Positions 47,301 to 56,397 of a stretch of DNA of 64,000 bases are shown piece by piece (within the stretch, counting starts at the first letter, position 1; each line of letters begins with the position of its first letter). The DNA is from Rhodanobacteraceae bacterium. GTDB lineage: Bacteria > Pseudomonadota > Gammaproteobacteria > Xanthomonadales > Rhodanobacteraceae. Both the position numbers and the translations under genes were made by a program. The DNA is taken from positions 434,001 to 498,000 of the forward strand of contig CP126120.1 of assembly GCA_030123585.1 (NCBI GenBank), read 5' to 3'. The notes under the pieces were generated by a model. That model made no database searches and was not told the origin of the DNA. It saw nothing but the letters and a program-made list of their open reading frames with translations.

Positions 47301-49001
47301 CTGCGGCACTTCCAGCCTGAGCGGCGGGTTGATGTTGTTGATGTCGAGCAGGTTCGGTTTGGGGCCGATGAACGAGGTCAGCGACATCACCAGTTGTTCG
47401 CGGATCGGATCGATCGCCGGGTTGGTGACCTGCGCGAAGGTCTGGCGGAAATAGTCGTACAGCGACTTGTTGCGGTTCGACAGCACCGCCAGCGGTGCGT
47501 CGTTGCCCATCGAACCGATCGCCTCCTGCGCGTCGCGCGCCATCGGCAGCAACTGGAATTTCAGATCCTCCTGCGTGTAGCCGAAGGCCTGCTGGCGGTC
47601 GAGCAGGGTGGCGTCGTCGTGCGGTTCCGGGTGCGCTTCCGGCAGGTCGTCCAGCCGCACGCTGATGCGTTCGATCCATTGCCGGTACGGGCGCGCGTTG
47701 GCGAGCTGATCCTTCAGCTCCTTGTCGTCGATGATGCGGCCGGCTTCCATGTCGATCAGCAGCATCTTGCCCGGCTGCAGCCGCCACTTCTTTACGATGC
47801 GCGATTCGGCTACCGGCAGCACGCCGGCTTCCGAGGCGAGGATGACCAGGTCATCGTCGGTGACGAGGTAACGCGCGGGACGCAGGCCGTTGCGGTCCAG
47901 CGTCGCGCCGACCTGGTGGCCGTCGGTGAAGGCGATCGCGGCGGGGCCGTCCCACGGTTCCATCATCGCCGCGTGGTATTCGTAGAACGCGCGGTGGTTG
48001 GCGTCCATCAGCGCGTGTTTTTCCCACGCCTCCGGAATCATCATCATCATCGCGTGCGCCAGCGGGTAGCCGGCCATGGTCAAGAGTTCGAGGCAGTTGT
48101 CGAACGAGGCGGTGTCGGATTGGCCGGGGTAGATCAGCGGCCACAGCTTGGGCAGGTCGTCGCCCAGCACCGACGAGGCGATCGCGCGGGTGCGCGCGTT
48201 GATCCAGTTGACGTTGCCCTTGACCGTGTTGATCTCGCCGTTGTGCGCGATCAGGCGATATGGATGCGCCAGCTCCCAGGCCGGGAAGGTGTTGGTGGAA
48301 AAGCGCTGGTGCACCAGCGCCACCGCCGAAGTGGTGCGCGGATCGGCGAGGTCCTTGTAGTAGCGGCCGACTTGGTCGGCCAGCAGCAGGCCCTTGTAGA
48401 CCACGGTGCGGGTGGACATCGAAGGCACGAAATATTCGGTGCCGTGCTTGAAATTCAGCGCGCGGATCGCGTGGCTCGCGGTCTTGCGGATCACGTAGAG
48501 TTTTCGCTCCAGCGCGTCGGGCACCATCACGTCCGGGCCGCGGCCGATGAAGATCTGCCGGATCACCGGCTCCTGCGCCTTCACCGCCGGCGACATCGGC
48601 ATCTCCGCATCCACGCGCACGTCGCGCCAGCCCAGCACCACTTGGCCTTCCGCGCGCACCTTGCGTTCCAGTTCCTGCTCGCAGGCTAGGCGCGAGGCGT
48701 GCTCGCGCGGCAGGAAGATCATGCCGACGCCGTACTCGCCGGGCGGCGGCAGGGTCACCCCCTGCAGCGCCATCTCCTCGCGGTACAGCGCGTCGGGAAT
48801 CTGGATCAGGATGCCGGCGCCGTCGCCCATCAGCGGATCGGCGCCCACCGCGCCGCGGTGGTCGAGGCTCTGCAGGATCGCCAAGCCCTGCAGGATGATG
48901 TCGTGGGATTTTTTCCCCTTGATGTGGACGACGAAACCGAGGCCGCAGGCGTCGTGTTCGTGGCGGGGGTCGTACAGGCCCTGCGCGTGCGGTGGATTCA
49001 T
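44307..49001 (-). CDS. gltB: Glutamate synthase large subunit
   Basis: 1564 residues. Makes glutamate from glutamine and 2-oxoglutarate. The N-terminal amidotransferase has its nucleophile Cys19 in [11 protein letters not shown], exposed after removal of the leader. The FMN-binding synthase domain contains [18 protein letters not shown] and [11 protein letters not shown]. The 3Fe-4S cysteines lie in [15 protein letters not shown]. The C-terminal glycine-rich GXGXG domain ends around 1480. I chose the ATG at 49001: GGAGG lies six bases before it, whereas the ATG at 49007 would abut the Shine-Dalgarno sequence. Confidence 0.98.
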   Translation of the reverse strand: MNPPHAQGLYDPRHEHDACGLGFVVHIKGKKSHDIILQGLAILQSLDHRGAVGADPLMGDGAGILIQIPDALYREEMALQGVTLPPPGEYGVGMIFLPREHASRLACEQELERKVRAEGQVVLGWRDVRVDAEMPMSPAVKAQEPVIRQIFIGRGPDVMVPDALERKLYVIRKTASHAIRALNFKHGTEYFVPSMSTRTVVYKGLLLADQVGRYYKDLADPRTTSAVALVHQRFSTNTFPAWELAHPYRLIAHNGEINTVKGNVNWINARTRAIASSVLGDDLPKLWPLIYPGQSDTASFDNCLELLTMAGYPLAHAMMMMIPEAWEKHALMDANHRAFYEYHAAMMEPWDGPAAIAFTDGHQVGATLDRNGLRPARYLVTDDDLVILASEAGVLPVAESRIVKKWRLQPGKMLLIDMEAGRIIDDKELKDQLANARPYRQWIERISVRLDDLPEAHPEPHDDATLLDRQQAFGYTQEDLKFQLLPMARDAQEAIGSMGNDAPLAVLSNRNKSLYDYFRQTFAQVTNPAIDPIREQLVMSLTSFIGPKPNLLDINNINPPLRLEVPQPVLGFADMARLRKIGRYSRKRFRSHELDITYPAAWGSAGIEARLASLCAQAVDAIGQGHNILIISDRRADRERVAIPALLATSAVHQHLVERGLRTSTGLVVETGSAREVHHFALLAGCGAEAVHPYLAMETLAQEFADAPDGITADKAIANYVKAIDKGLQKVMSKMGISTYMSYTGAEIFEAVGLSREFVDKYFAGTTSNIEGIGLFEVAEETLRQHATAYGNDPVLAGTLADGGDYAWRVRGEEHLWTPDAIAKLQHATRANHAQTYAEYAALINDQSRRHMTLRGLFEFRIDPARSIPLDEVEPAKEIVKRFTTGAMSLGSISTEAHTTLALAMNRIGGKSNTGEGGEDPARYRNELAGQPIKQGDTLAGIIGKGRIERDLTLQEGDSLRSRIKQVASARFGVTAAYLVSADQIQIKVSQGAKPGEGGQLPGHKVSEYIAELRCSVPGVGLISPPPHHDIYSIEDLAQLIHDLKSCNPRASISVKLVSEIGVGTVAAGVAKCKADHVVIAGHDGGTGASPWSSIRHAGTPWELGLAETQQTLVLNRLRGRIRVQADGQMKTGRDVVIGALLGADEFGFATGPLVVEGCIMMRKCHLNTCPTGIATQDPVLRRRFTGKPEHVVNYFFFVAEEVRKWMAQLGIRRFEDLVGRADLLDMRAGIEHWKAKGLDFARVFHRPDVPDDVARHHAEAQDHGLDGALDHVLIGKAAPALERGERTRIAVDIRNRDRSVGAMLSGEIARRHGHAGLPDDTLRIQLDGTAGQSFGAFLAHGVTLDLVGEANDYVGKGLSGGRIIVRSPNDFRGFGPDHIIVGNTVLYGATAGEAYFNGVAGERFAVRNSGARAVVEGTGDHGCEYMTGGTVVVLGETGRNFAAGMSGGVAYVYDPDGLFERRCNLAMVALQPVLAGVEQELRVPREHWHRAARDAEPATDEAILRQLLEAHFRHTGSFRAKAILADWGDARDHFVKVMPHEYQRALAEPKREAAAPATATTTA

Positions 49002-49033
49002 CGCCATCCTCCGGGTGATTGCCGTCGGTTCCG

Positions 49034-49061
49034 ACTATAGTGCACCGCAGCAATTGCGCAA
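49034..49061 (-). promoter_or_regulatory. Sigma-70-type promoter candidate for gltBD
   Basis: On the minus strand: -35 TTGCGC (49061-49056), 16-base spacer, -10 TATAGT (49039-49034). This would place the transcript start near 49027, about 26 bases before the gltB ATG, with GGAGG in the leader. No operator was identified. Confidence 0.5.
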
Positions 49062-49156
49062 GTGCTTTCGACGTTCGGACGTCTGGACGTCCATTTCGTG
49101 GGGCGCATGCGCTGGTGGGCATTGCTGGCGGCAAAGGACGCGCGCCTCTGTTTCTT

Positions 49157-49226
49157 CCCTCTCCCTCCGGGAGAGCCGCCATCCATGGCTGAGAGCTCCG
49201 TGGTGGCGCGCAGCGCCGGGTGAGGG
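49157..49226. repeat. REP-type element
   Basis: Begins CCCTCTCCCTCCGGGAGAG, then GCCATCCATGGCTGAGAG, GGTGGCGCGCAGCGCC and TGAGGG. The same order recurs at 55783-55853 with changes, and inverted at 51451-51537. Confidence 0.8.
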
Positions 49227-49313
49227 TTCGACCTCGCGCAGACTTTCAAACGGTTGTCGTCATTCCGGGGCCGCGCGTATGGCCTGCACTAAGGTGTTTG
49301 CGACGCGATCATT

Positions 49314-49415
49314 GTAGGTTGGGCTGACCCCGGACTTGATCCGGGGGAAGCCCAACATGGACAAACGAAAGCGTTGGGCTTCCCCCGGATCAAGTCCGGG
49401 GTCAGCCCAACCTAC
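49314..49415. repeat. Perfect 43-bp inverted repeat
   Basis: Left arm 49314-49356 and right arm 49373-49415 are exact reverse complements over 43 bases, with a 16-base loop. The left arm starts GTAGGTTGGGCTGACC and contains GACTTGATCC. This type of mirrored element (translated, GLTPDL-like peptides) is known to me from several proteobacterial genomes. There is no T-run after it, so it is not a plain terminator. Confidence 0.95.
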
Positions 49416-49502
49416 TTGCTGAATTGCCGCAATGGGCTCGTTGTGCGTGGGTAAGTGCGAAAACACCGTGATGTCTTGGCCATCTTGCTTGCGGGAAAAA
49501 CA

Positions 49503-49558
49503 AAATGGATTCCGGGTTCCGTTCGCGATGAAGCTGCGAACGGCCCCGGAATGACGAA
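49503..49558. repeat. Intergenic repeat element (ATTCCGGG type)
   Basis: Reads GGATTCCGGGTTCCG, an internal hairpin (TTCGC...GCGAA) and GGCCCCGGAATGACG. It is a second copy of the element at 39264-39313. Confidence 0.78.
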
Positions 49559-49611
49559 GAAGGTGGGTTGCAAATCGCGGCTGCACCGTGTCCGGATTGG
49601 CGAAGGGAACG

Positions 49612-50352
49612 TCACCACCCCATGTAGTGCCCACCATTAATCGCGAGGTTCGCGCCGGTGATCCACGCGGCCTTGTCGTCGAGGAAGAAGGCGACGGCGT
49701 AGGCGATCTCGTCGGGTTCGCCGAGGCGGCCGACCGGGATCTGCGCGACGATCTTGGCGCGCACGTCTTCGGGCACGGCCATCACCATGTCGGTGCCGAT
49801 GTAGCCGGGTGACACGGTGTTGACGGTGATGCCGAGCTTGGCGTTTTCCTGCGCGAGCGAAATGGTGAAGCCGTGCATGCCGGCCTTGGCGGCGGCGTAA
49901 TTGGCCTGTCCGTACTGGCCCTTCTGGCCGTTGATGGAACTGATCTGCACGATCCGCCCCCACTTGCGCGCGCGCATGCCTTCGATGACTTGGCGTGTCA
50001 CGTTGAAGCAGGCGTTGAGGTTGGTGTTCACCACGTCGGTCCACTGCTGGTAGGTCATCTTGTGGAAGGTGGTGTCGCGGGTGATGCCGGCGTTGTTGAC
50101 CAGGATGTCGATGGGGCCGAGCTTCTGTTCGACCTCCTGCACCATGACCTTGCACGATTCGGGATCCGACACGTCGCCCTTGACGGTGAGCACGTCGATG
50201 CCTTCGGCTTTCAACTTGTCGCGCCAGGCCTTGGCTTTTCCTTCGTCGCGGTAGTTGGTCGCAACCTTGAAGCCCATGCCGGCCAGCCGCCGGACGATCG
50301 CAGTGCCGATGCCGCCCGTACCCCCCGTAACCAGTGCCACGCGTGCGCTCAT
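49612..50352 (-). CDS. phaB: Acetoacetyl-CoA reductase (PhaB type)
   Basis: 246 residues. A short-chain dehydrogenase with the NADP motif TGGTGGIGTAI and catalytic Ser-Tyr-Lys in SSINGQKGQYGQANYAAAK. FNVTRQVIEGM, the proline-glycine stretch SPGYIGTDM and the end WITGANLAINGGHYMGW are characteristic of PhaB, which reduces acetoacetyl-CoA to (R)-3-hydroxybutyryl-CoA for polyhydroxybutyrate. No phaA, phaC or phasin gene is nearby, so the polymer pathway is not shown by this window; a role in fatty-acid metabolism is possible. Confidence 0.9.
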   Translation of the reverse strand: MSARVALVTGGTGGIGTAIVRRLAGMGFKVATNYRDEGKAKAWRDKLKAEGIDVLTVKGDVSDPESCKVMVQEVEQKLGPIDILVNNAGITRDTTFHKMTYQQWTDVVNTNLNACFNVTRQVIEGMRARKWGRIVQISSINGQKGQYGQANYAAAKAGMHGFTISLAQENAKLGITVNTVSPGYIGTDMVMAVPEDVRAKIVAQIPVGRLGEPDEIAYAVAFFLDDKAAWITGANLAINGGHYMGW

Positions 50353-50487
50353 GTGACGGCTCCTTTCGGGTGATGGTGGGGTCCATCCTACCCCTTGCCC
50401 GCAGCGTCAGGGAGGCTTATCCGCACGCCACGCAACCTGCTACGCTCGACGGCTTGAGCGCGCGGCCGGCGACCGGGTTCAACGCGT

Positions 50488-51420
50488 TCACACCGCACGC
50501 ATGGGGATGCCTTGCAACGGTGTGATGTCGAAACTTCGGGCTGCGAGTCGCAGCATCGTCGCGACGTCCGACGGATCCGGGATGCCTTGCCCCAGGAATC
50601 GCAGCGCCCGCGCGAGCGCCTCGCCCGGATTGCGCATGTCGATCGCGGGTGCATCGCTGGATTTGGACAGCTTGCGGCCTTCGGCATCGACGGCCAGCGG
50701 CAGGTGCAGGTACGCGGGCGTGGGCAGGCCGAGCAGGCGTTGCAGCAGGATCTGGCGCGGCGTCGAATCGAGGAGGTCGCAGCCGCGCACGACTTCGGTG
50801 ATGCGCTGGTACGCATCGTCCACCACGCAGGCGAGCTGGTAGCTCCACAGGCCGTCGGCGCGTTTCAGCACGAAGTCGCCGACCGCTTCGCGGACGTTCT
50901 GCGACTGACGGCCTTGCAACGCATCGTTGAATCCGATGGCGGCGTCGGGAACGCGCAGTCGCCAGGCGGGTTCGCGATCGTCGCGGGACGCGCTAAGGCA
51001 GCACCCATCACGGTGCAACGTGCCTGCGGATTCCAGATCGGTGCGGCTGCACCAGCACGGGAATGCAAGTCCCGCTTCGCGAAGGCGTTCCAATGCTGCG
51101 GCGTAGGCGTCATTGCGTTGCGACTGGTACAGCGGTGGTTCGTCCGCATCGAGCCCCAGTCGTTGCAGCGAAGCCAGGATGGATTGCGCCGAACCCACGA
51201 CTTCGCGCGGCGGATCGATATCCTCGACGCGCACCAGCCATTCGCCGCCCTGTTGCCGCGCACGCAGCCAGCTCGCCAGCGCCGCCACCAGCGAACCGAA
51301 GTGCAGCTCGCCGGTGGGCGAGGGCGCGAAACGTCCGCGGTAGATGTTTGAACCCCTCTCCCTCCGGGAGAGGGGTAGGGGAGAGGGTACGGTCTTGTGG
51401 GTCGGCTTGTGATTGCCCAT
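50488..51420 (-). CDS. gluQ: Glutamyl-Q tRNA(Asp) synthetase
   Basis: 310 residues. Adds glutamate to the queuosine of tRNA(Asp); resembles a GluRS catalytic domain without the anticodon-binding part. Motifs: YRGRFAPSPTGELHFGSL (HIGH region), VRVEDIDPPREV, the Cys set CWCSRTDL with CC nearby, and KLSKS. The first 20 or so residues (KTVPSPLPLSRRERGS) come from a REP element and are not family sequence. No other in-frame start lies between the REP and the core, so the extension is probably made. Confidence 0.95.
   Translation of the reverse strand: MGNHKPTHKTVPSPLPLSRRERGSNIYRGRFAPSPTGELHFGSLVAALASWLRARQQGGEWLVRVEDIDPPREVVGSAQSILASLQRLGLDADEPPLYQSQRNDAYAAALERLREAGLAFPCWCSRTDLESAGTLHRDGCCLSASRDDREPAWRLRVPDAAIGFNDALQGRQSQNVREAVGDFVLKRADGLWSYQLACVVDDAYQRITEVVRGCDLLDSTPRQILLQRLLGLPTPAYLHLPLAVDAEGRKLSKSSDAPAIDMRNPGEALARALRFLGQGIPDPSDVATMLRLAARSFDITPLQGIPMRAV
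51353..51375. repeat. REP palindrome at the 5' end of gluQ
   Basis: Arms CCCCTCTCCC and GGGAGAGGGG with a TCC loop. It lies inside the gluQ frame and gives PLPLSRRERG in the protein. Confidence 0.9.
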
Positions 51421-51450
51421 GCGTTTGCGAACCCTCACCCGGCCCTTCGG

Positions 51451-51537
51451 GCCACCACGGAGTTTTCAGCCACGAAGCTCTTGGCCATGGATGGCGGTTG
51501 GATGGCGGCTCTCCCGATGGGAGAGGGGAAAATCCGA
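51451..51537. repeat. REP-associated repeat upstream of the OPT gene
   Basis: Contains CCACCACGGAGTTTTCAGCC, AAGCTCTTGGCCATGGATGG, a direct GGATGGCGG duplication and the hairpin CTCCCGATGGGAG. Related to the elements at 35709, 49157 and 55783. Confidence 0.75.
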
Positions 51538-51581
51538 ATCGGCTAGTATGCGGCAGCAACCGGCCAGAGATGGGGACGCCA

Positions 51582-53576
51582 ATGAATGCACTCAGCGGAA
51601 TGCCTGCACGCCGCGAACTCACCCTTCGCGGAATCGTCATCGGCATCCTCATCACGATCGTGTTCACCGCCGCCAACGTGTATTTCGGGTTGAAGGCGGG
51701 CCTGACCTTCTCGACTTCGATCCCGGCCGCGGTGATCTCGATGGCCATCCTGAAGGCCATGCGCGACGCCACCATCCAGGAAAACAACATCGTCCAAACC
51801 GTGGCTTCGGCCGCGGGCACGCTGTCGTCGATCATCTTCGTGCTGCCGGGGCTCATCATCGTCGGCTACTGGAGCGGGTTCCCGTTCTGGATCTCGGCCG
51901 GCATCTGCGCGACCGGCGGCATCCTCGGCGTGATGTACACCATTCCGCTCAGGCGTGCGCTGGTCACCGATTCCGACCTGCCGTACCCGGAAGGCGTGGC
52001 CTGCGCGGAAGTGCTGAAGGTGGGCGCGGGCGAGGGCGCGGATGCGAAGGAATCGGTCGAAACCGGCGGCGCGGGATTGAAGGCCGTGCTGTGGGGCGCG
52101 ATCGTGTCGGCGATCTTCTACGTGATCGTGCAGACGAAAGTATTCGCCGCCAGCGTCACCGATTATTTCCGCGTCGGCGGCGACAAGGGCGGCGCGACCG
52201 GTTTCGATTTCGGCCTGTCGTTCGCGCTGTTCGCGATCGGGCACCTGGTCGGCCTGTGGGTGGGCGTGGCGATGCTGGTCGGCGCATTGATCGGCTGGGC
52301 CTGGGCGGTGCCGTATTTCACGCACCTGCACTGGGCCGCCGGCGCGGCGGCCGACGTGGCGCAGGCGGGCTGGAGCCATTACGTGCGCTTCATCGGCGCC
52401 GGCACCATCGGCGTGGCCGCGATCTGGACGCTGGCGAAACTGGTGAAGCCACTGGTCTCGGGCCTCGCCGGCGCGTTCCGCGCGTCGCGCGCGCGCAAGG
52501 CCGGCACGCTGCACGAACTGCCGCGCACCGAACACGACATGCCGATCGGCACGGTGGGGCTGATCTCGCTGATCTGTTTCATTCCGATCGCGTGGCTGCT
52601 GTGGCACTTCGCGGTCAACAACGGCCTCGGCGCCGTGACCTGGACGCTGGTGATCGGCGGCGTGGTGTTCGTGGTGCTGCTGAGCTTCCTGGTGTCGGCG
52701 GTGTGCGGCTACATGGCCGGCCTGATCGGATCGTCCAACAGCCCGCTGTCGGGCGTGGGAATCCTGGTGGTGGTGATCGCGGCGCTGCTGCTGGTGGTGG
52801 GCGTGAAGCCGTTCCTGCCGCCGGGTGCCGAAAAGCCGCTGGTCGGCTTCGCCCTGTTCATCACCGCGATCGTGTTCGCGGTGGCTTCGATCGCCAACAA
52901 CAACCTGCAGGATCTCAAGACCGGCCAACTGGTCGATGCCACGCCGTCACTGCAGCAGTGGGCGCTGGTGATCGGCGTGCTGGCGGGCGCGGTGGTGATT
53001 CCGCCGGTGCTCGACCTGCTGCAGCACACCTACGGTTTCCTCGGCGCGCCCGGCGCCAACCCCGCGACCGCGCTGCCGGCGCCGCAGGCCGGCCTGATCT
53101 CGGCGCTGGCGCAGGGCGTGATCACGCACAACATCGACTGGAGCCTGATCGGCATCGGCTGCGGCATCGGCGTCGCGATCATCATCCTCGACGAATTGCT
53201 GGGCCTCGCGAAAAAGGGCCCGCGCCTGCCGCCGCTGGCGGTGGGCCTTGGTATTTACCTGCCGACCTCGACCACGCTGATGGTGGTGGTGGGCGCGCTG
53301 GTCGGCGCGTGGTTCGACCGCCGCGCCGAACGCAAGCCGAACGCCGAGGCGACCAAACAGCTCGGCGTCCTGCTGGCGTCCGGCCTGATCGTGGGCGAAA
53401 GCCTGCTGGCGGTGATCTTCGCGGGCATCGTCGGTTTCAGCGGCAAGCAGAATCCAATCGCGCTGGTGGGCGACAGTTTTGCGACGCCAGCCATCTTCAT
53501 CGGCGGCGTGGTGTTCGCCATCACGGTGATCGTGCTGTATCGGTGGATCATCAAGATGGCCCGCGCTCCCGCTTGA
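51582..53576 (+). CDS. OPT-family oligopeptide transporter
   Basis: 664 residues with about 15 membrane helices. Family motifs: NVYFGLKAGLTFSTSIPAAV, NNIVQTVASAAGTLSS, DLPYPEGVACAEVLKVG, GSSNSPLSG and LPTSTTLMVVVGALVG. Prokaryotic OPT proteins are thought to import oligopeptides or metal chelates with protons; the substrate here is unknown. I chose the ATG at 51582 with GGGGA before it; an in-frame ATG at 51570 adds four residues. It stands alone between repeats. Confidence 0.94.
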   Translation: MNALSGMPARRELTLRGIVIGILITIVFTAANVYFGLKAGLTFSTSIPAAVISMAILKAMRDATIQENNIVQTVASAAGTLSSIIFVLPGLIIVGYWSGFPFWISAGICATGGILGVMYTIPLRRALVTDSDLPYPEGVACAEVLKVGAGEGADAKESVETGGAGLKAVLWGAIVSAIFYVIVQTKVFAASVTDYFRVGGDKGGATGFDFGLSFALFAIGHLVGLWVGVAMLVGALIGWAWAVPYFTHLHWAAGAAADVAQAGWSHYVRFIGAGTIGVAAIWTLAKLVKPLVSGLAGAFRASRARKAGTLHELPRTEHDMPIGTVGLISLICFIPIAWLLWHFAVNNGLGAVTWTLVIGGVVFVVLLSFLVSAVCGYMAGLIGSSNSPLSGVGILVVVIAALLLVVGVKPFLPPGAEKPLVGFALFITAIVFAVASIANNNLQDLKTGQLVDATPSLQQWALVIGVLAGAVVIPPVLDLLQHTYGFLGAPGANPATALPAPQAGLISALAQGVITHNIDWSLIGIGCGIGVAIIILDELLGLAKKGPRLPPLAVGLGIYLPTSTTLMVVVGALVGAWFDRRAERKPNAEATKQLGVLLASGLIVGESLLAVIFAGIVGFSGKQNPIALVGDSFATPAIFIGGVVFAITVIVLYRWIIKMARAPA

Positions 53577-53891
53577 GAAAGCCTCGCCGCGGCACCACTT
53601 GGGCCACGGATTGAGCCGCCATCGGGCGGCCCCATCTTTACTTCGTCATTCCGGGGCCATCGCCGGCTTCATCGGCGATGGAACCCGGAATCGGTTTTGC
53701 TGCGACGTGCTGGATAAACTCGCCGCATCCTGCGGCTCGCCCTGCGGGCCATCGGCTACGCCGATGTTCGCTCCGGCATCCTGCCTTCGCAGTCGGGTTC
53801 CGCCCGCAAGCAGCGCGGGCGGCCCCGGAATGACGAGCGGATGGGGATCGTCGCCCTGGATCACCTTTCAACCATCACGGAAGTTCGCATC
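53577..53891. other. Intergenic interval between the OPT gene and htpG
   Basis: 315 bases, mostly repeat (see the inverted repeat at 53645-53834). No gene is visible, and I see no clear heat-shock (sigma-32) promoter for htpG. Confidence 0.6.
53645..53834. repeat. Composite inverted repeat upstream of htpG
   Basis: GTCATTCCGGGGCC at 53645-53658 and its exact reverse complement at 53821-53834 bracket about 160 bases that contain smaller hairpins (ATCGCCGGCTTCATCGGCGAT). Same outer motif as the elements at 39204-39313 and 49259. Confidence 0.85.
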
Positions 53892-55763
53892 ATGAGCAAC
53901 GCCACCGAAACCCGCCCCTTCGAAGCCGAGGTCGCGCAGGTCCTGCGCCTGGTCACGCACTCGCTGTATTCGCACAAGGAAATCTTCCTGCGCGAATTGA
54001 TTTCCAACGCCTCCGACGCCTGCGACAAGCTGCGCTTCGAGGCCATCGGCAAGCCCGAGCTGCTGGGCGACGATGCCGAGCTGCACATCGACGTCGCGTT
54101 CGACAAGGATGCGAAAACCCTCACGGTGCGCGACAACGGCATCGGGATGAGCCGCGACGAGATCGTTGCCAACCTGGGCTCCATCGCGAGTTCCGGCACG
54201 CGGCGATTCCTCGAATCCTTGTCGGGCGAGCAGCAGGCGGACGCGCGCCTGATCGGCCAGTTCGGCGTGGGCTTTTATTCCGCGTTCGTGGTGGCAGACA
54301 AGGTGGCCGTGCTGTCGCGCCGCGCGGGCGCGGCGGATACCGAGGGCGTGCGCTGGGAAAGCGACGGCCAGGGCGAATACTCGCTTGCCGCCGAAACCAT
54401 CGCCGAGCGTGGCACGTCCGTGATCCTGCACCTGAAGGACGACGACACCGAGTTCCTCGACAACTGGAAGCTGCGGGATCTGATCCGCAAGTATTCCGAC
54501 CACGTCGCCTTTCCGATCCGGATGCTGAAGCAGAAGGACGGCAAGCCGACGGACGAATGGGAAACGGTCAACGACGCGTCCGCGCTGTGGACCAAGCCGA
54601 AATCGGAAATCAGCGACGACGAATACAAGGCGTTCTACAAGTCGCTGGGCCACGATTTCAGCGATCCGCTGGCGTGGACCCACAACCGTGTCGAGGGCGG
54701 CAGTCAGCGCTTCACGACCTTGCTCTACATTCCCGCGCGGCCGCCGTTCGACCTGATGATGGGCGCGCGCGATGAACGCAAGGGCGTCAAGCTGTACATC
54801 AAGCGCGTCTTCATCATGGACGCGGCCGAGGAATTGCTGCCGAACTACCTGCGCTTCGTGCGCGGCGTGGTGGATGCCGACGACCTGCCGCTCAACGTCA
54901 GCCGCGAGATCCTGCAACACAACCGCCAGATCGAGAAGATCAAGGCGTCCTGCGTCAAGCGCGTGCTGGACTTGATCGAGAAGCTGGCGAAGGACGATGC
55001 GGAAAAATTCAAGACTTTTCGCAAGGCCTTCGGCAACACGCTGAAGGAAGGCATCGTCGAGGATCCGTCCAACCGCGAACGCATCGCGAAGCTGCTGCGC
55101 TTTGCCTCGACGAAAGGCGAAGGCGCCGAGCAGGACGTGTCACTGGACGACTACCTCGCGCGGATGCAACCGGGCCAGGACGCGATCTGGTACGTCACCG
55201 CCGACAGCTACACGGCCGCGGCCGGCAGCCCGCAACTCGAAGCTTTCCGGGCGAAAGGCATCGAGGTGTTGCTGATGTTCGACCGCGTGGACGAGTGGAT
55301 CATGGGCCAGTTCGGTGAGTACGCGGGAAAGAGTTTCCGCAATGTCGCCAAGGGCGAACTGCCGCTGGACGCGGCCGACAAGCAGAAGCAGGAAGAGGCC
55401 GCGAAGCAGGCCGAGCCGTTGGTGAAGAAGCTGAAGGAACTGCTGGGCGACCGCGTCGCCGATGTTCGGGTTTCTGCGCGCCTCACCGATTCACCGTCCT
55501 GCCTCGCGCTGGCGGATTACGAACTCGCGCCGCACTTGGCGCGGCTTCTGCGCGAGGCCGGGCAGGACGTGCCCGAGTCGAAACCCACGCTGGAAATCAA
55601 TCCCGCGCATGCGCTGGTGAAGCGCGTGGATGCGGAATCCGACGAGGCCAAGGCGAAGGACCTGGCGTTGCTGCTGCTGGAGCAGGCCGAGATCACCGCC
55701 GGCGCGGCCTTGCCCGATCCCGCGGCGTTTGTGCAAAGAATGAATCGACTGCTTGCCGGTTGA
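53892..55763 (+). CDS. htpG: Molecular chaperone HtpG (Hsp90)
   Basis: 623 residues. ATP-dependent cytosolic chaperone. The N-terminal ATPase has [35 protein letters not shown] and [16 protein letters not shown]; middle domain [20 protein letters not shown] with the catalytic-loop region [13 protein letters not shown]; the C-terminal dimer domain ends near LLAG. Start at 53892 with GGAAG upstream; the frame is open 17 codons further, but those read repeat-flank sequence. Confidence 0.98.
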   Translation: MSNATETRPFEAEVAQVLRLVTHSLYSHKEIFLRELISNASDACDKLRFEAIGKPELLGDDAELHIDVAFDKDAKTLTVRDNGIGMSRDEIVANLGSIASSGTRRFLESLSGEQQADARLIGQFGVGFYSAFVVADKVAVLSRRAGAADTEGVRWESDGQGEYSLAAETIAERGTSVILHLKDDDTEFLDNWKLRDLIRKYSDHVAFPIRMLKQKDGKPTDEWETVNDASALWTKPKSEISDDEYKAFYKSLGHDFSDPLAWTHNRVEGGSQRFTTLLYIPARPPFDLMMGARDERKGVKLYIKRVFIMDAAEELLPNYLRFVRGVVDADDLPLNVSREILQHNRQIEKIKASCVKRVLDLIEKLAKDDAEKFKTFRKAFGNTLKEGIVEDPSNRERIAKLLRFASTKGEGAEQDVSLDDYLARMQPGQDAIWYVTADSYTAAAGSPQLEAFRAKGIEVLLMFDRVDEWIMGQFGEYAGKSFRNVAKGELPLDAADKQKQEEAAKQAEPLVKKLKELLGDRVADVRVSARLTDSPSCLALADYELAPHLARLLREAGQDVPESKPTLEINPAHALVKRVDAESDEAKAKDLALLLLEQAEITAGAALPDPAAFVQRMNRLLAG

Positions 55764-55782
55764 CGCATTGTTATTTTGTTGT

Positions 55783-55919
55783 CCCTTCTCCCTTCGGGTA
55801 AGGCCACCATCCGTGGCTAAGAGCTCCATGGTGGCGCGTAGCGCCGGATGAGGGTACGGTTTCGCGTGAACGAACCCTCACCCGCCCCTTCGGGGCACCC
55901 TCTCCCGAGGGGAGAGGGG
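55783..55919. repeat. Two adjacent REP-type elements
   Basis: First copy 55783-55853: CCCTTCTCCCTTCGGG, CCACCATCCGTGGCTAAGAG, GCGCGTAGCGCC, TGAGGG. Second part 55875-55919: CCCTCACCCGCCCCTTCGG, GGCACCCTCTCCCGAGG, GGAGAGGGG, with a hairpin CCCTCTCCC/GGGAGAGGG. Lies between htpG and hslR. Confidence 0.8.
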
Positions 55920-55946
55920 ATCCGCGCCAAACCTTCTGGAACTTCG

Positions 55947-56345
55947 ATGGCGAGTGATATATCCACTGTCCGCATCGATGCCTGGTTATGGGACGCGCGC
56001 TTCTTCAAGACCCGTGCACTGGCCAAGCAGGCGGTCGAGCGCGGACACGTCACGCGCGGCGGCAATGCGTGCAAGCCTTCGCACGAAGTGCGTGTCGGCG
56101 ACGCGTTGCGCATTACGCGCGGCGAGGAAGCCTTCGAGATCGAAGTGACGGGCCTCGCGCACAAGCGCGGTTCGGCCGCGCTGGCACAGGCGCTTTATCG
56201 CGAATCGGAATCGTCCATCAGTGCGCGTGCAGCTGCTCGCGAGCAACGCCGTGCCGAACGTGCGGGTTACCAGCCGCCGCCGAAACGGCCCGACAAGCGT
56301 GCGCGACGCCTGATCCGTGCGTTGGGTGACATCGATTCGACGTAA
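55947..56345 (+). CDS. hslR: Heat-shock protein 15 (S4 RNA-binding)
   Basis: 132 residues. An S4 domain at 9-60 (VRIDAWLWDARFFKTRALAK, GGNACKPSHEVRVGDALRI) and a basic C-terminal tail (REQRRAERAGYQPPPKRPDK). Hsp15 binds 50S subunits carrying stalled peptidyl-tRNA after heat stress. It follows htpG by 183 bases, and both are heat-shock genes, though each may have its own promoter. Confidence 0.94.
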   Translation: MASDISTVRIDAWLWDARFFKTRALAKQAVERGHVTRGGNACKPSHEVRVGDALRITRGEEAFEIEVTGLAHKRGSAALAQALYRESESSISARAAAREQRRAERAGYQPPPKRPDKRARRLIRALGDIDST

Positions 56346-56397
56346 GCGCCGGCGGCTGCCAACATGGGCCCACCGAGGCGCCTGGAAGGGCAGTGCG

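Larger units (their letters stand above)
49002..49611. other. Repeat-rich intergenic region upstream of gltB
   Basis: 610 bases without a gene. From left to right it has the gltB leader and promoter, a REP-type element (49157-49226), the motif GTCATTCCGGGGCC at 49259, the 43-base inverted repeat (49314-49415) and another intergenic element (49503-49558). Open frames here read only repeat sequence. Confidence 0.75.

Noticed and set aside
49314..49415. The long inverted repeat as an intrinsic terminator of phaB or gltB
   Set aside because: It lies upstream of gltB and downstream of phaB's 3' end, the stem is far longer than a terminator and no T-run follows.
49612..50352. Evidence for a polyhydroxybutyrate operon
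   Set aside because: Only the reductase is present; no synthase, thiolase or phasin is within the window.
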